Notes: generated by a model from the letters alone, not told the origin. Counted from the first letter of the stretch, positions 25,586-35,687 are shown. The stretch: DNA of 64,000 nt from an uncultured Anaeromyxobacter sp. (GCA_903874275.1 CAIQRS010000026.1:1-64000); one strand, 5' to 3'. Translations and numbers: made by a program.

Positions 25586-26761
25586 ATGGAACTGCAGACA
25601 CGCTCGAAGGTGTACACGCTGCCGTCATACAGCCTGACGGGAGACTTGCTCGGATTTCTCCGATGCGGACTCCAGTACCGGTACGGGACAGTTGGACAAT
25701 TGCCTTCGAGCCATCCGGTCCAGCTGTGGTTTGGGCAGTTCATCCACGGTGTACTCGAAGAAGGGTACCGCCAGTTTGACGCTGCAAGGCGAGGCGGGAA
25801 GGGTGATGCACCACCGTGGCCTGAACCGCGAGTGGCGGAGATATGCGACAGGGTGGAGAAGCGACTCGGAGCCCAGGGTCTTTTCCCTTGGAGCCACGAC
25901 CTCAAGGACCTCGGCCGCATGCGCGCCCAAGTAGCGCTGAACGACCTGGCCCCGGACCTCTTTCCCCTGGTTCACCAGGCCGAAGTGCGGCTCACGGGGG
26001 CCCGACGGCTCCCCGTGGAGAAGATTCAGAACAACTTCCGGAATGCCGATCGGTACGAGATGGTCGGAGTCGTCGACGTCCTGACGCACATGGAGCTCGG
26101 CAGTCCCCACCTTGCGAACAACCGCCTGGTGCGCCTGATCCTCGATGCACTCCCGGAGAACCTTCCGCCAAAGTTCGAGGTGATCCTTGATTACAAGGGG
26201 ATGAAGCGCCCGCCGTTCAAGACTTCCAGGGGGCCGCACTACTGGGACATCTACGGATGGCAGGTTCAGACGTATGCGCATCTCCGAGATGTCCAAGACG
26301 ACGAAGACCGCTATCCCGTAGTCGCAGGAGTGCTGCTTTACCTGAACGAGCTCTTTCCCACTTGGTCGGACGTTGGAGAGCTCCTTCGACAGAGCCGGAC
26401 CGGGCGAACCGACGTGCCAGTGACGTTCGACCCTGAGGCCGTTCGGGTTCTCAGAACGAAGCGAGCGCGAAGCGTTGCCTATCCGCCGCTCGCACCTATC
26501 GATTTCAGGTTGAAGCGGGCGGTTCGTGTCGTTCCGGTCGACAAGAACAGCATGAAGGAGGCCCTGGAGCGATTCGATGACGTGGTGGCCCGTATCGAGA
26601 CGTGCCACGGAACAGAGCGGAAGCACGGGCGGGTAATCGCGTCGTGGGAGCGGAATGCCATGGACGAGGGGACTTGTGCAGCTTGCGACTCCAGAACCTG
26701 GTGCCCGGATTTCACGACCGACATGCGGCCGCGAGTCCCGGGCGTGAAAGGATGGCCGTGA
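25586..26761 (+). CDS. RecB/AddB-type PD-(D/E)XK nuclease 1, Fe-S cluster type
   Basis: The 391-aa product is the partner of UvrD-like helicase 1, starting 10 bases after its stop. Nuclease residues can be read as MVGVVDVL and FEVILDYKGMK, an Asp in the (D/E)-x-K slot, followed by the Gln helix GWQVQTYAHL. Cys 27 (FLRCGLQYRY) and the C-terminal CAACDSRTWCP could hold a 4Fe-4S cluster as in Cas4 and AddB. It is a paralogue of 33691-34857, with the same spacing of all these motifs. Confidence 0.9.
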   Translation: MELQTRSKVYTLPSYSLTGDLLGFLRCGLQYRYGTVGQLPSSHPVQLWFGQFIHGVLEEGYRQFDAARRGGKGDAPPWPEPRVAEICDRVEKRLGAQGLFPWSHDLKDLGRMRAQVALNDLAPDLFPLVHQAEVRLTGARRLPVEKIQNNFRNADRYEMVGVVDVLTHMELGSPHLANNRLVRLILDALPENLPPKFEVILDYKGMKRPPFKTSRGPHYWDIYGWQVQTYAHLRDVQDDEDRYPVVAGVLLYLNELFPTWSDVGELLRQSRTGRTDVPVTFDPEAVRVLRTKRARSVAYPPLAPIDFRLKRAVRVVPVDKNSMKEALERFDDVVARIETCHGTERKHGRVIASWERNAMDEGTCAACDSRTWCPDFTTDMRPRVPGVKGWP

Positions 26762-26785
26762 GGAGAGGCTGACGCCCCCTCGGCA

Positions 26786-26800
26786 AGGAGGTCTACTCCT
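26786..26800. terminator. Short hairpin at the convergent gene ends
   Basis: AGGAG, GTCTA, CTCCT: 5-bp arms spanning the stop codon of the large minus-strand ATPase and 25 bases after nuclease 1. May act as a bidirectional terminator; weak. Confidence 0.25.
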
Positions 26801-29800
26801 CTAGGTCCTGCCACCCCACGTCAAACTGGAACTTCGTGATTCGCTCGGCTGGATTCTGAATGCGGTGGATGCAGAAATCGCCTGTCCGAGCCTGCTCAAC
26901 GACGTAAAGCCAGTACACATCGCCACGTCGCTTCGCCTCCTCCAATTGCCGAGGAGTCATGCCTACCCCGTCGCGTCCCCAGGGGGAATCAGATCCCTTC
27001 ACCTCGATGATCCGCAAGAGATTCGAATCGGAATCCCGGGACTCGATGTCGTAGCCCGGGTTGGTGGGAGGCTGAGGATCCGGGTGACGTCCCACAGACA
27101 GCTCGTACTCCATGACCTTCTCCATCGCTGCCAGGTCGACGGCCGATCTCCTGGCCTGCTGCGCCTCCTCCTGGTCGCCTGTGCCCTCGGACTTCGTCTC
27201 AGCATGACCAACGTACGACAGCAGTCGGTCCTTGCTAGCCTTCCTTCGATGTGGGGGGGGAGGAGGGGACATGCCCGACGGCAGATTCGCTCCGGGACTC
27301 GAACCCGTCGGCGAGCTTTCCCGCCGCTCAGGGTCGTTGGTGAAAGGACCAGGGGTGACCACGGGGTCAGTGGAGTTCGGTGCCAACAGGGGGGCAGGCT
27401 CAGGAGTAGCCGCAGAAGGCGCCGGCAGCGGGTTCGGCGGGTGCGAATCCAAACCCTCTGTCGACGATGCTGCCACTCCGACCTCAGAAACAGCTAACGC
27501 GTCTGGCGATGCAGCTCGTTCGGCAAAGCTGGGGAAGCCAAATTCGTCGAGCGCGATCGTCGCCAACTCCGAGGTTCCAGACGCCAGGACCTCCTTGAGC
27601 GCCGCTGCCAGAGGACCCGGCTCACGCTGAGGTGCCAACAGAAGTGACAGCTCTCGAGCGACGGGGGCCCAGGTCGAAGAGTCGGCATGCTGTCGAAAGA
27701 CAAGAACTGGGGTCCCGTCCCTGAATGTCAGAATTGCTGGAACCTCTTCTGCGTCGCTGAGACGCGTTCCGAACTTCATCGTGATCGACCACCGGGCCAC
27801 GATCCGACTCGACGGGACCATTCGCGGCGGCCAGTCAGACGGCAACGCAAGGCCGTGCGCATCAAGAAGGCGCGCAATCGGAACACGCAGCCGCATCAGA
27901 CGAGATTGCATCTCTGGATCGTCATCAGCCAAGTCGACCGGCTCGAGAACCTCCGAAGTCGCCGCCGCAGATAATGCTCGAGCGCCACACTGCAGTAGGG
28001 CGAGGTATACCGATTCGACTCGAGGGACGATATTTCGCGCGAGCCGCGGAAAGCGTTCCCGCAGACGATGCGAATCACCGATCAGCAAGAGCTCAGGTGA
28101 ACAGAGATAGCCCTCACCGTCGGGGATTACTCGTCGAGAGCGTAGCGCGTCGAACACAACGTCTGCCTTTGGACCAGTTAATGTTCCCAGGAGAGCTAGA
28201 GTGGCGTTAACTACCTCCGCGTCTTCGTCCGCGACCTTCGAGTTGGAGGGCAGGTACTGGGCGGCGACCTCATCGAGCACCGCCAGGCAGTCATTAGGCT
28301 CTGGCTCATCTCGCACGCCGAGCGCATCGAAGAGTTGTTGAAATTGGCGCAGATCACTACCTAGCCGCACGCGCCTCTTATGGAACGGATGATTTCCCCA
28401 GAAGACCTTTGAAGGTTGATGATACCGACCATCCGCGTATACCGTTGCCTGTCCTCGTAGGCGATTCAGATGGCGCACGGCGTTAGGTTCGGAAAGTCGA
28501 TCATGTAACGCCGAGTAAATGTTGGACGGTGCTGGCTCATTTCGCTGTGAGAGGTTCAGCAAGTGCTGAACGATGACCTCCAAGCTTGGGCTGAGCGCGA
28601 CCTTATGGGCCTTCAGGACCTCGGAACAGGATCGCTGAACTTGGACCGGAAGGTCGATGAAGGTTGCGGCGGTTGCGCAGATGTCTCGGTTGAAGGACGC
28701 GTGCAAGGCTGACCCGCGGAACCATCGGGTTCGATCTCCTTCAGCGGGCAGCCACGCTTCCTCGCTCAAGTCCCCAAAGAACGGCGCAAAAACCTCTACG
28801 CGACCAGCAATCTCCTTGATGATGAGTTGCATTGACGCGATCGACGCCTGTGTCGGTGGCGTCGCGGCGAGCGTGCGCAATCGATGTACGACGTCCATCA
28901 GGCGAGGCTGACACTCGACGCCCAGCCATCGATACATCTCGTTGACTACGGGATCCCGCTCGGCGTCCACGAATGGAACGTCACCTAGGGTGCTTTCGAT
29001 GCCCGATGACCAGAAGTAGACCTCGTCCGGTTGCCGGTATTCTCCGTCCCGACATCGAATGCACGGTGAGGAGGCAAGTAGGCTTCGAACGGAATCATGC
29101 TGCGAAAATTGTCCAAAATATCGGGCAAGTTGGTGGACAACGTCGGGACGTCGACCGAGATGATTCGCGTCTCGGAGGACTTTGACCACGTGCATCTTGA
29201 TGTACGGGACAAGATCTAGTGGCTCGGCACCAAGGGAGACAAGGAAGTCGGTGCCGATTCCGACCCCCTTCACGTCAACCAATCGTGCAACCCCTATGAG
29301 GTCTTCGAACCCGCTTGGAAGCGAAAGGTCGATCAGGCGTCCTCGGCCACCGGTCGTCGCAAATAGCGGCAACGCCGCAATCCGGCGATGCAGTCCGAGG
29401 TCATCGACTTCCGACCTCCGACCCTCGAGCCACGCGAGAATGGAGGGTGCGTCGAGAGCATTGCCGTCGATGGGGCGAGCCGCGAAGAATGCCTCAAGTG
29501 TGTCGACAGCGTCCCTCACGGAGAATGGACGAACGGCGCGCTCGAGTGAGGAAACTTCCCCGGCAGATTCGACCAGGTAGCCAGCGATCCCACCGAACAA
29601 CCGCAGGACATCATCCGAGGCCAGGCGCAGACGCCCGAGGGGCCAGAAGAACCCGTCATTCCCACGACCCAATGCGACTAGATCTAGGCGAGCGGGAAGA
29701 GTCTCGCGGAGGCTAGCAAGACAGGAACGGAGCCCGGGAATGTCCGAAGGGACCAATCCTCCAGGGAGTGCCGATGCATCGAGGCGCCGGTCGAGCGGCA

Positions 29801-31169
29801 CGGCAAGCAGTCGGTCCACAAGTGTCGCCCGGTCTAGAACTCCAACGTTGAGTTCCCGAAGGACTGCGAAGAATGGACGCAGGTCCTCGTGCACCAATTC
29901 GACGCCGACCTTTGCTAGGCATTGCGGTATCGGCGTGTTGGCGGATTCGACAAGAAAGACCCCGCGAGCTGACGTCCAGGCTTCTGACCTTGTCCACACC
30001 CATGGCTGACCAGAGGCTACGACTTTGATCCGTTGCCAGAAGGCTCGTTGCCACGAGGCAGCACCCTTCGAGGACGCAAGCGACGAGAGAGCTCCCAGCA
30101 ACTTCCAAAACCCAACGGGCCCGAGAAACGCTCGTACCCGGTCCGCCTCTTCAGCCAGAAACTCGGCGGACCGCTCCAGTGCCGCAAGGTTCCACCGAGA
30201 AGCGTCGCTCGATCCGGAGAGGTCAACGTGCTTTCGCGACGTTGTGGGAAGAAAATCTGCGCTCACATGAAAGGGCAGACCGGTCCCTTGCTCCGTTGGA
30301 AGAAAGGCGAACAGCCGTCCCGCCGTATCGGCCCCTCGAAGAAACGCGATCCGGATCTTCGGGGTGCGCTTGTTCTCGATGATGCCGGGAGCGTTAAGCC
30401 GGACCTTTTCGGCTTTGGCTGCGAAGTCGCTCTCGAGCACCAGCCAGGTCTCGTCCAATCCATCGCTCGTTCTGACGCGAACCGTAGTACCGAATGGCTC
30501 TCGGGTTACTTTCCACCTACCCGTGTGGTCATTGACGCGAACAGTCTTCGGATGAGTCAGGAAGAGCAGGTCATGGGGGAGCGTCGCACGCAGGTCGGCC
30601 CCGAAAGTCTTGTGGATGTCAGCGCCCACCGCCTTCACTTTGAGCTGGCGTCGCAGGTTGGACTCATCGCTTCGCGCCCAAGGCAAGATGAAGCGTGTTC
30701 GCTTCTCGCCTCTCAGCGGTTTGCACGCCGGACATTCTGGGTCGCCGCAAACAGAGATGCGCTCCTGCTCGGGCGCACCTTCGTCCACGATCCAATGATG
30801 ACCCTTCGAGATGATGTGGGGCTGATCGGTGACTTGATAAACGGCTGAGAATCCAACTCCAAAGGCTCCGATCGTTCCACCCTCATCCTGCTTTGCGCCG
30901 CCGGCGAGGATCCGGAAACTGTGGAAGTCGCAAACCGGCTTCTTGGGAGTACCGCCGCAGTCTTGCCCTTCGGCGTTGCCGCAGTCACTGAACTCTTCGT
31001 CGTTCTCGATGGTCAGGGCATCCGCCCCCACATCGAAAACGAGCTCACGCGCTCCGGCGTCGTGCGCGTTCTGTGTGATCTCCCGCGCGAGTGCTGGCGC
31101 TCCAGCCAACTCCCGGACTGCGTTCCGTAGATTCTTCAGATAATCGACGCTGCGGGAGATCTTGAGCAT
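26793..31169 (-). CDS. Sacsin/HSP90-like ATPase with C-terminal DUF3883 nuclease-like domain
   Basis: From ATG 31169 the product is 1458 aa. The first 200 residues form a GHKL ATPase of the sacsin type: LAREITQNAHDAGA (Glu 30, Asn 34, Asp 37), then IENDEEF and GAFGVGFSAVYQVTD as the Gly-rich lid. A Cys-rich insert (SDCG...DCGG...VCDF and CGDPECPACK) probably binds zinc. The middle 1000 residues are helical and unassigned. After a Pro-rich linker, the last 130 residues match DUF3883, a PD-(D/E)XK-like domain with GYDIESRD and RIIEVKGSDS. Such ATPase-nuclease giants occur in defence islands. It lies between two helicase-nuclease pairs and is transcribed opposite to them, 128 bases from the second. 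Confidence 0.88.
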   Translation of the reverse strand: MLKISRSVDYLKNLRNAVRELAGAPALAREITQNAHDAGARELVFDVGADALTIENDEEFSDCGNAEGQDCGGTPKKPVCDFHSFRILAGGAKQDEGGTIGAFGVGFSAVYQVTDQPHIISKGHHWIVDEGAPEQERISVCGDPECPACKPLRGEKRTRFILPWARSDESNLRRQLKVKAVGADIHKTFGADLRATLPHDLLFLTHPKTVRVNDHTGRWKVTREPFGTTVRVRTSDGLDETWLVLESDFAAKAEKVRLNAPGIIENKRTPKIRIAFLRGADTAGRLFAFLPTEQGTGLPFHVSADFLPTTSRKHVDLSGSSDASRWNLAALERSAEFLAEEADRVRAFLGPVGFWKLLGALSSLASSKGAASWQRAFWQRIKVVASGQPWVWTRSEAWTSARGVFLVESANTPIPQCLAKVGVELVHEDLRPFFAVLRELNVGVLDRATLVDRLLAVPLDRRLDASALPGGLVPSDIPGLRSCLASLRETLPARLDLVALGRGNDGFFWPLGRLRLASDDVLRLFGGIAGYLVESAGEVSSLERAVRPFSVRDAVDTLEAFFAARPIDGNALDAPSILAWLEGRRSEVDDLGLHRRIAALPLFATTGGRGRLIDLSLPSGFEDLIGVARLVDVKGVGIGTDFLVSLGAEPLDLVPYIKMHVVKVLRDANHLGRRPDVVHQLARYFGQFSQHDSVRSLLASSPCIRCRDGEYRQPDEVYFWSSGIESTLGDVPFVDAERDPVVNEMYRWLGVECQPRLMDVVHRLRTLAATPPTQASIASMQLIIKEIAGRVEVFAPFFGDLSEEAWLPAEGDRTRWFRGSALHASFNRDICATAATFIDLPVQVQRSCSEVLKAHKVALSPSLEVIVQHLLNLSQRNEPAPSNIYSALHDRLSEPNAVRHLNRLRGQATVYADGRYHQPSKVFWGNHPFHKRRVRLGSDLRQFQQLFDALGVRDEPEPNDCLAVLDEVAAQYLPSNSKVADEDAEVVNATLALLGTLTGPKADVVFDALRSRRVIPDGEGYLCSPELLLIGDSHRLRERFPRLARNIVPRVESVYLALLQCGARALSAAATSEVLEPVDLADDDPEMQSRLMRLRVPIARLLDAHGLALPSDWPPRMVPSSRIVARWSITMKFGTRLSDAEEVPAILTFRDGTPVLVFRQHADSSTWAPVARELSLLLAPQREPGPLAAALKEVLASGTSELATIALDEFGFPSFAERAASPDALAVSEVGVAASSTEGLDSHPPNPLPAPSAATPEPAPLLAPNSTDPVVTPGPFTNDPERRESSPTGSSPGANLPSGMSPPPPPHRRKASKDRLLSYVGHAETKSEGTGDQEEAQQARRSAVDLAAMEKVMEYELSVGRHPDPQPPTNPGYDIESRDSDSNLLRIIEVKGSDSPWGRDGVGMTPRQLEEAKRRGDVYWLYVVEQARTGDFCIHRIQNPAERITKFQFDVGWQDLEE

Positions 31170-31296
31170 GGTCGTTGGCGGGTGGGACACCGGGTTACTT
31201 CGTTCTCCGGGTAACATCGTCCTAAGATGCTCCCACGCTGCCGGACACGAAGTCATCCTGAATCCTGGCGATATCAGGTCCAGTTTCGAAGGCCCG

Positions 31297-33681
31297 ATGC
31301 CCATCCCGCAAGCAACCATCGCTCCCGACGATCTGTATCGCGCCATTCAGGCTACGGGCGCCTATCCTCCGGACCCCGAGCAGAAGAAAGCAGTGGAGCA
31401 CCACCGTGACACTGGGGTGTTCGTCGTCGCTGGGCCCGGTACCGGAAAGACGACCTGCCTTGTCGCACGGGTTCTCAAGGTCCTGTTCTGCGATGGCGTA
31501 CCTCCGGTTGGGGTCGTAGCGACGACCTTCACCGTTAAGGCGGCCGAGGAGCTTCGGTCGCGTATCCTCGGTCTGGGATTCGAAGTGACCAGGCGGCTCA
31601 TCGCTGATCAGGCCCTCACTCCGGAACAACGGGCGTTCGCGTCCGGAATCGACGTGAACCAGGTATGGACGGGGACTCTGGACTCACTCTGCGAAGAGTT
31701 GCTTCGCGACCATCGCCCACCGGGAGGCTCGCCACCCGTCCTTGCGGACGACTTCGCCAGCAAGACCATCATGCTGAGGGAAGGGCTGCTCGACGGTCGT
31801 AGGTTCGACGATCCGGCGTTGCAGCGAATGCTTCTCCGACTCCATGGGCCTTCCGCCTTCGGGTTTCACATTGGACGGATGGGCGACCTGCTTCTCCAAC
31901 TGTGGCAACGGCGCCACATGGACTTGGTTGACTGGCAAGGGTTTCTGCAAGCTGGAAGTCCGCAGGAGAAGACCGAGAAGGCAGTCGCGAACACGGCCCT
32001 CTCTCGCTACGGGGCCGATCTACGAAAGCGTGGACTGGTTGACTTCACACTTCTAGAGGCAAGTCTCCTGGACCTTCTGAAGGCGGGCGCCCTGAAGAGC
32101 TACACCGACGGGCTCCGCGTCCTCCTGGTTGATGAGTACCAGGACACAAACCTCCTGCAGGAGCAGATCTATTTCGAGCTCGGGAAGGCTTGCGGAGGAG
32201 CACTCACGGTTGTCGGGGACGACGACCAAAGCCTCTACCGCTTCCGTGGCGCAACGGTCGACCTGTTCAGCAACTTCGAGGCGCGTTACCTCCAGCGATT
32301 CGGGAAGGCCGCGCGGAAGGAATTCCTATCGATCAACTACCGATTCACCGACCCCATCAAGAACTTCGTGAACGGGTTTGCAAATCTGGACGCGAGCTTC
32401 AAGCAGGTCCGGGTGGCCGGGAAGCCGGCACTCTCCATCGGGGGGAGCCCGCGTCATCCTTACCCCGTACTCGCCATGTTCGAGCCGACGCTCGACGATC
32501 TAGCGACCAAGCTTGCGACGTTCCTGAGCGACGTCTTCCAGGGGAACGGCTTCAGCCTTCCCAGCGGAGACGTCATCATTCGAGATCCGCAGGATGGCGC
32601 GATCGGCGACTGTGCATTGCTGGCCAGCACGCCAGGTGAGCGGGGAAACTCGGCCAGACGGAAGGATGGCACGTACGGGCCCGGAGCAGAGCGCTTGCCC
32701 CTCAGGCTCAAGGAAGAACTTGCCGCCCTGCCGACACCAATCGAGGTCTTCAATCCTCGCGGCGAGGACATCACAGCGAGAGAGCTGGTCCAAGTGACGG
32801 GTGGCTACCTCGCCGAACTCATCGACCCAACCTCCCGCGTGCAGGATGCGATGAAGCTTCCCGGGGACGTGGCCCAGACGTTGAGGGAGTGGCGTGACGT
32901 TGCCATCGCCCACCACGGGAGCATGGCCCCGCAATCCTTCAAGGACTACGCGCTGGGATGGGCACAGAGAAGTCACCAAGTAGCCGGGCAGTCGGCGGCT
33001 CATGGAAAGGCAAAGGCGTGGCCCCGCAATAGTTCGGTCCTGGAGTTGGTGTATGGAATTGCACACTACTTCCCTGAATTTCACGATGACCCCGAGGGCC
33101 AGCTCTACCTCGAGGTGTTCGCGAGACAGCTCACAGCTGCGAGCCTGGTGGGCGATTTCGGTGGGGAACTGGTCCACGATTCAGGGAACCAGAAGTTGAG
33201 CGACTACTCCGTCCAGGAACTGCTGCGCAACTTCCTGGTCCCCATCGCGTCGGGCCTGGTGACCGTCAATGAGGAACTCATCGAGTCCTTTCCCAGGGAT
33301 CGGCTTAGCGTGCTTTCCATTCATCAGTCCAAGGGGCTCGAGTTTCCGCTGGTGATCGTAGACGTAGGTTCATCGCTCAAGACGAACCACCAGGCGCATG
33401 CGTTCAAGCGATACCCAGTTGCCGGTTCGACCGCTCACAGTCTGGAAGACCTGCTGCGTCCTCACTCTGCGGGACTCCAGCCAACCGCGAGAACCCCCGT
33501 GGATAGGACGTTCGACGACCTGTACCGCCAGTACTTCGTAGCGTTCAGTCGCCCGCAGGACGTGCTGCTTCTGGTGGGTTTAGAGTCGACGCTTCCGGGG
33601 CGGATTCAGAACGTGGCCACTGGCTGGTCTCGCTCCGGGCAGTGCGCCTGGGTACCGACGGCTCCATTCGTACGGATCTAA
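31297..33681 (+). CDS. UvrD/AddA-like helicase 2
   Basis: From ATG 31297, with AAGG upstream, the product is 794 aa. SF1A motifs: VAGPGTGKTT near 46, LLVDEYQDTN near 276, GDDDQSLYRFRGA near 305, IHQSKGLEFPLVIVD near 680 and AFSRPQDVLLLVG near 750. It is the paralogue of helicase 1 at 23269, similar over the whole length with differences in the 2A/2B insertions (for example a longer loop around SARRKDGTYGPGAERLPL). It is followed 9 bases later by its nuclease partner and then by the queC operon, so it may be the first gene of a long plus-strand transcript. Confidence 0.92.
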   Translation: MPIPQATIAPDDLYRAIQATGAYPPDPEQKKAVEHHRDTGVFVVAGPGTGKTTCLVARVLKVLFCDGVPPVGVVATTFTVKAAEELRSRILGLGFEVTRRLIADQALTPEQRAFASGIDVNQVWTGTLDSLCEELLRDHRPPGGSPPVLADDFASKTIMLREGLLDGRRFDDPALQRMLLRLHGPSAFGFHIGRMGDLLLQLWQRRHMDLVDWQGFLQAGSPQEKTEKAVANTALSRYGADLRKRGLVDFTLLEASLLDLLKAGALKSYTDGLRVLLVDEYQDTNLLQEQIYFELGKACGGALTVVGDDDQSLYRFRGATVDLFSNFEARYLQRFGKAARKEFLSINYRFTDPIKNFVNGFANLDASFKQVRVAGKPALSIGGSPRHPYPVLAMFEPTLDDLATKLATFLSDVFQGNGFSLPSGDVIIRDPQDGAIGDCALLASTPGERGNSARRKDGTYGPGAERLPLRLKEELAALPTPIEVFNPRGEDITARELVQVTGGYLAELIDPTSRVQDAMKLPGDVAQTLREWRDVAIAHHGSMAPQSFKDYALGWAQRSHQVAGQSAAHGKAKAWPRNSSVLELVYGIAHYFPEFHDDPEGQLYLEVFARQLTAASLVGDFGGELVHDSGNQKLSDYSVQELLRNFLVPIASGLVTVNEELIESFPRDRLSVLSIHQSKGLEFPLVIVDVGSSLKTNHQAHAFKRYPVAGSTAHSLEDLLRPHSAGLQPTARTPVDRTFDDLYRQYFVAFSRPQDVLLLVGLESTLPGRIQNVATGWSRSGQCAWVPTAPFVRI

Positions 33682-33690
33682 GGAATATCC

Positions 33691-34857
33691 ATGCCGCTCT
33701 CCGTCAAGAAGCCCATCTACTCGCTCCCAGCGTACAGCCTGACAGGCGACCTCCTCAGCTTCCTCCGGTGCGGGCTGCAATACCGTTACCAGCGGCTCGG
33801 ATCCCTCCCGTCATCTCGCCCCGTACAGTTGTGGTTTGGCGAGTTCATTCACGGTGTGATGGAGGAGGCGTTCCTCCGTTATCGTGACCAGGTGGCTGCA
33901 GGGCAGCCGCCTGCATGGCCTTGGCCCAAGGCCACCGTCGAAGCCATTTGCGACCTGGTCAAAACGCGCCTCAAGGCGAGAGGACTGGAGGCTTGGGCAC
34001 CGAACATCCGGCAGCTCGGCTACGAGCGCGCCGAAGCAGCGGTTCAGGACCTTGGGCCCCATCTATTCCCGATCGTGGCCGAAGCCGAAGTTCGGCTGAC
34101 TGGCTCGCGTCCCATCCCTGCCATTCCGACGGCCCTGCAGTTTCGCCGAGCAGACCGCTACGAGATGGTTGGTGTCGTCGATGTAGTGACGAACGTGAAG
34201 TTGGTCGACCCTACGGTCGCCACAAACCCTATTGTAAAGCTGATTCAAGCTTCGCTGCCCGCGGGTCTGCCGGCCGAGTTCGAGGTAATCGTCGACTACA
34301 AGGGCGTGCGACGTCCTCCGGCGAACTCGCCTCGGTCGAAGCTGTGGCAGCAATACGCCTGGCAGATTCAAACGTACGCCTCGCTTCGGGCAGCCCAGCC
34401 CGGAAGTAAGCCGGTAGTGGCAGGGGCTCTTCTCTACGTAAACGAGATCAGACCAACCCGAACGGACTGCTACTTGCTGCGCCGCGAGGTCCGCTCCAAT
34501 CAAACTGACGTGGTACCGGTGCCAGGAGGTGAGGACGATCTGGAACTGCGTCGCCGGTGGTCGAAGGGGCAGGCTCCGCAGTTCAGTCACGAATTCAGGC
34601 TGGCACGAGCACTCCGCGTCGTTCACGTGGACCCACCAGCTGTGGCAACCGCTCAGGTCGCGTTCGACGGCGTCGTCCGAGACATCGAAACCTGCCGAGG
34701 AACGGAAGCGCACGGAGCCACGATACTGGCGTCTTGGAACTGCAATTCAACGGAGCAGGCGACCTGCGTCGTGTGCGACCAGCGGACCTACTGCCCGGGG
34801 TACAAGTCGACCTACGCAGCCCAGTTTGGAAGTGTGCCGACGCTCCCAACCAGGTGA
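33691..34857 (+). CDS. RecB/AddB-type PD-(D/E)XK nuclease 2, Fe-S cluster type
   Basis: The 388-aa product is the paralogue of nuclease 1: FLRCGLQYRY at the start, MVGVVDVV, FEVIVDYKGVRRPP with Asp in the (D/E)-x-K slot, AWQIQTYASL as the Gln helix, and CVVCDQRTYCPGY as the C-terminal cysteine cluster. It starts 9 bases after helicase 2 and ends 135 bases before queC. Together the pair should form an ATP-dependent helicase-nuclease. Whether it acts on unmodified foreign DNA as part of the 7-deazaguanine system is an inference from position. Confidence 0.9.
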   Translation: MPLSVKKPIYSLPAYSLTGDLLSFLRCGLQYRYQRLGSLPSSRPVQLWFGEFIHGVMEEAFLRYRDQVAAGQPPAWPWPKATVEAICDLVKTRLKARGLEAWAPNIRQLGYERAEAAVQDLGPHLFPIVAEAEVRLTGSRPIPAIPTALQFRRADRYEMVGVVDVVTNVKLVDPTVATNPIVKLIQASLPAGLPAEFEVIVDYKGVRRPPANSPRSKLWQQYAWQIQTYASLRAAQPGSKPVVAGALLYVNEIRPTRTDCYLLRREVRSNQTDVVPVPGGEDDLELRRRWSKGQAPQFSHEFRLARALRVVHVDPPAVATAQVAFDGVVRDIETCRGTEAHGATILASWNCNSTEQATCVVCDQRTYCPGYKSTYAAQFGSVPTLPTR

Positions 34858-34992
34858 CGGCGAGGGTCTGTCAGAGTTGTTCGTCATAGCTTGCCGACGG
34901 CTGGTCTATGTCCATCGACATTCCCTTGGGTGTCAGGGGTCTATGCGAGATTCCACGCCCGTCCGATGACTCGGACCAGCGGAGGTAGCGAA

Positions 34993-35682
34993 GTGTCCAA
35001 GAAGGCTGTTGTTCTGCTCAGTGGCGGCCTCGACTCCACAACCGCGCTAGCTATCGCAAAGTCTGAGGGCTTCGAGTGCTACGCGCTGTCGTTCCGGTAC
35101 GGGCAACGCCACGCCGTCGAGCTCGAAGCAGCGCAACGGGTGGCCAAGGCGCTAGGCACAGCCCAGCACATCATTGCCGGAATCGACCTGCGGCAGTTCG
35201 GCGGTTCAGCGCTGACGAGCGACATCCAGGTCCCGAAGGACCGTTCGGCGAATGACATGTCTGGCGACATCCCGGTGACTTACGTGCCGGCCCGTAACAC
35301 GGTCTTTCTCTCCTTCGCACTGGCCTGGGCCGAGGTGCTCGGCTCGAGCGATGTGTTCATCGGAGTGAATGCGCTGGACTACAGCGGGTATCCCGACTGC
35401 CGGCCCGAGTACATCGAGGCCTACGAGCGTATGGCCAATCTCGCCACGAAGGCAGGGGTGGAAGGCCGCCAGCGGCTAAGGATCCACACGCCACTTATTG
35501 ATCTCAGCAAGGCCCAGATCATCGAGCGGGGCCTTGCGTTTGGCGTCGACTACGGCCTCACCAGTTCCTGCTACGACCCGTCGCCGGCTGGCGTTCCCTG
35601 CGGGCGGTGCGACTCATGTCATTTGAGGCTGAAGGGCTTTCGAGAACTTGGCCTCATCGACCCGGTTCGGCCCGCCGCGTAG
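34993..35682 (+). CDS. queC: 7-cyano-7-deazaguanine (preQ0) synthase QueC
   Basis: The best start is GTG 34993 behind GGAGGTAG, giving 229 aa. The ATP-pyrophosphatase loop [10 protein letters not shown] is at residues 8-17. The C-terminus has the family zinc site [17 protein letters not shown]. QueC turns carboxy-deazaguanine into preQ0 with ammonia and ATP. It is the first gene of the queC-queE-small-queD-folE2 run on the plus strand. No QueF is present to reduce preQ0, so preQ0 itself is the likely product, as in DNA-deazaguanine (Dpd) systems. Confidence 0.96.
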   Translation: MSKKAVVLLSGGLDSTTALAIAKSEGFECYALSFRYGQRHAVELEAAQRVAKALGTAQHIIAGIDLRQFGGSALTSDIQVPKDRSANDMSGDIPVTYVPARNTVFLSFALAWAEVLGSSDVFIGVNALDYSGYPDCRPEYIEAYERMANLATKAGVEGRQRLRIHTPLIDLSKAQIIERGLAFGVDYGLTSSCYDPSPAGVPCGRCDSCHLRLKGFRELGLIDPVRPAA

Positions 35683-35687
35683 ACACC

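Noticed and set aside
23269-34857. Helicase-nuclease pairs as host AddAB/RecBCD
   Set aside because: The nuclease subunits lack the AddB helicase-like N-terminus, the helicases lack the AddA C-terminal nuclease, and two copies lie in an accessory region.
34993-35682. QueC as part of a QatABCD defence system
   Set aside because: QatC is a QueC-like protein, but the genes expected beside it (QatA ATPase, QatB, TatD-like QatD) are absent, while a full preQ0 pathway and a DpdA-type gene are present.
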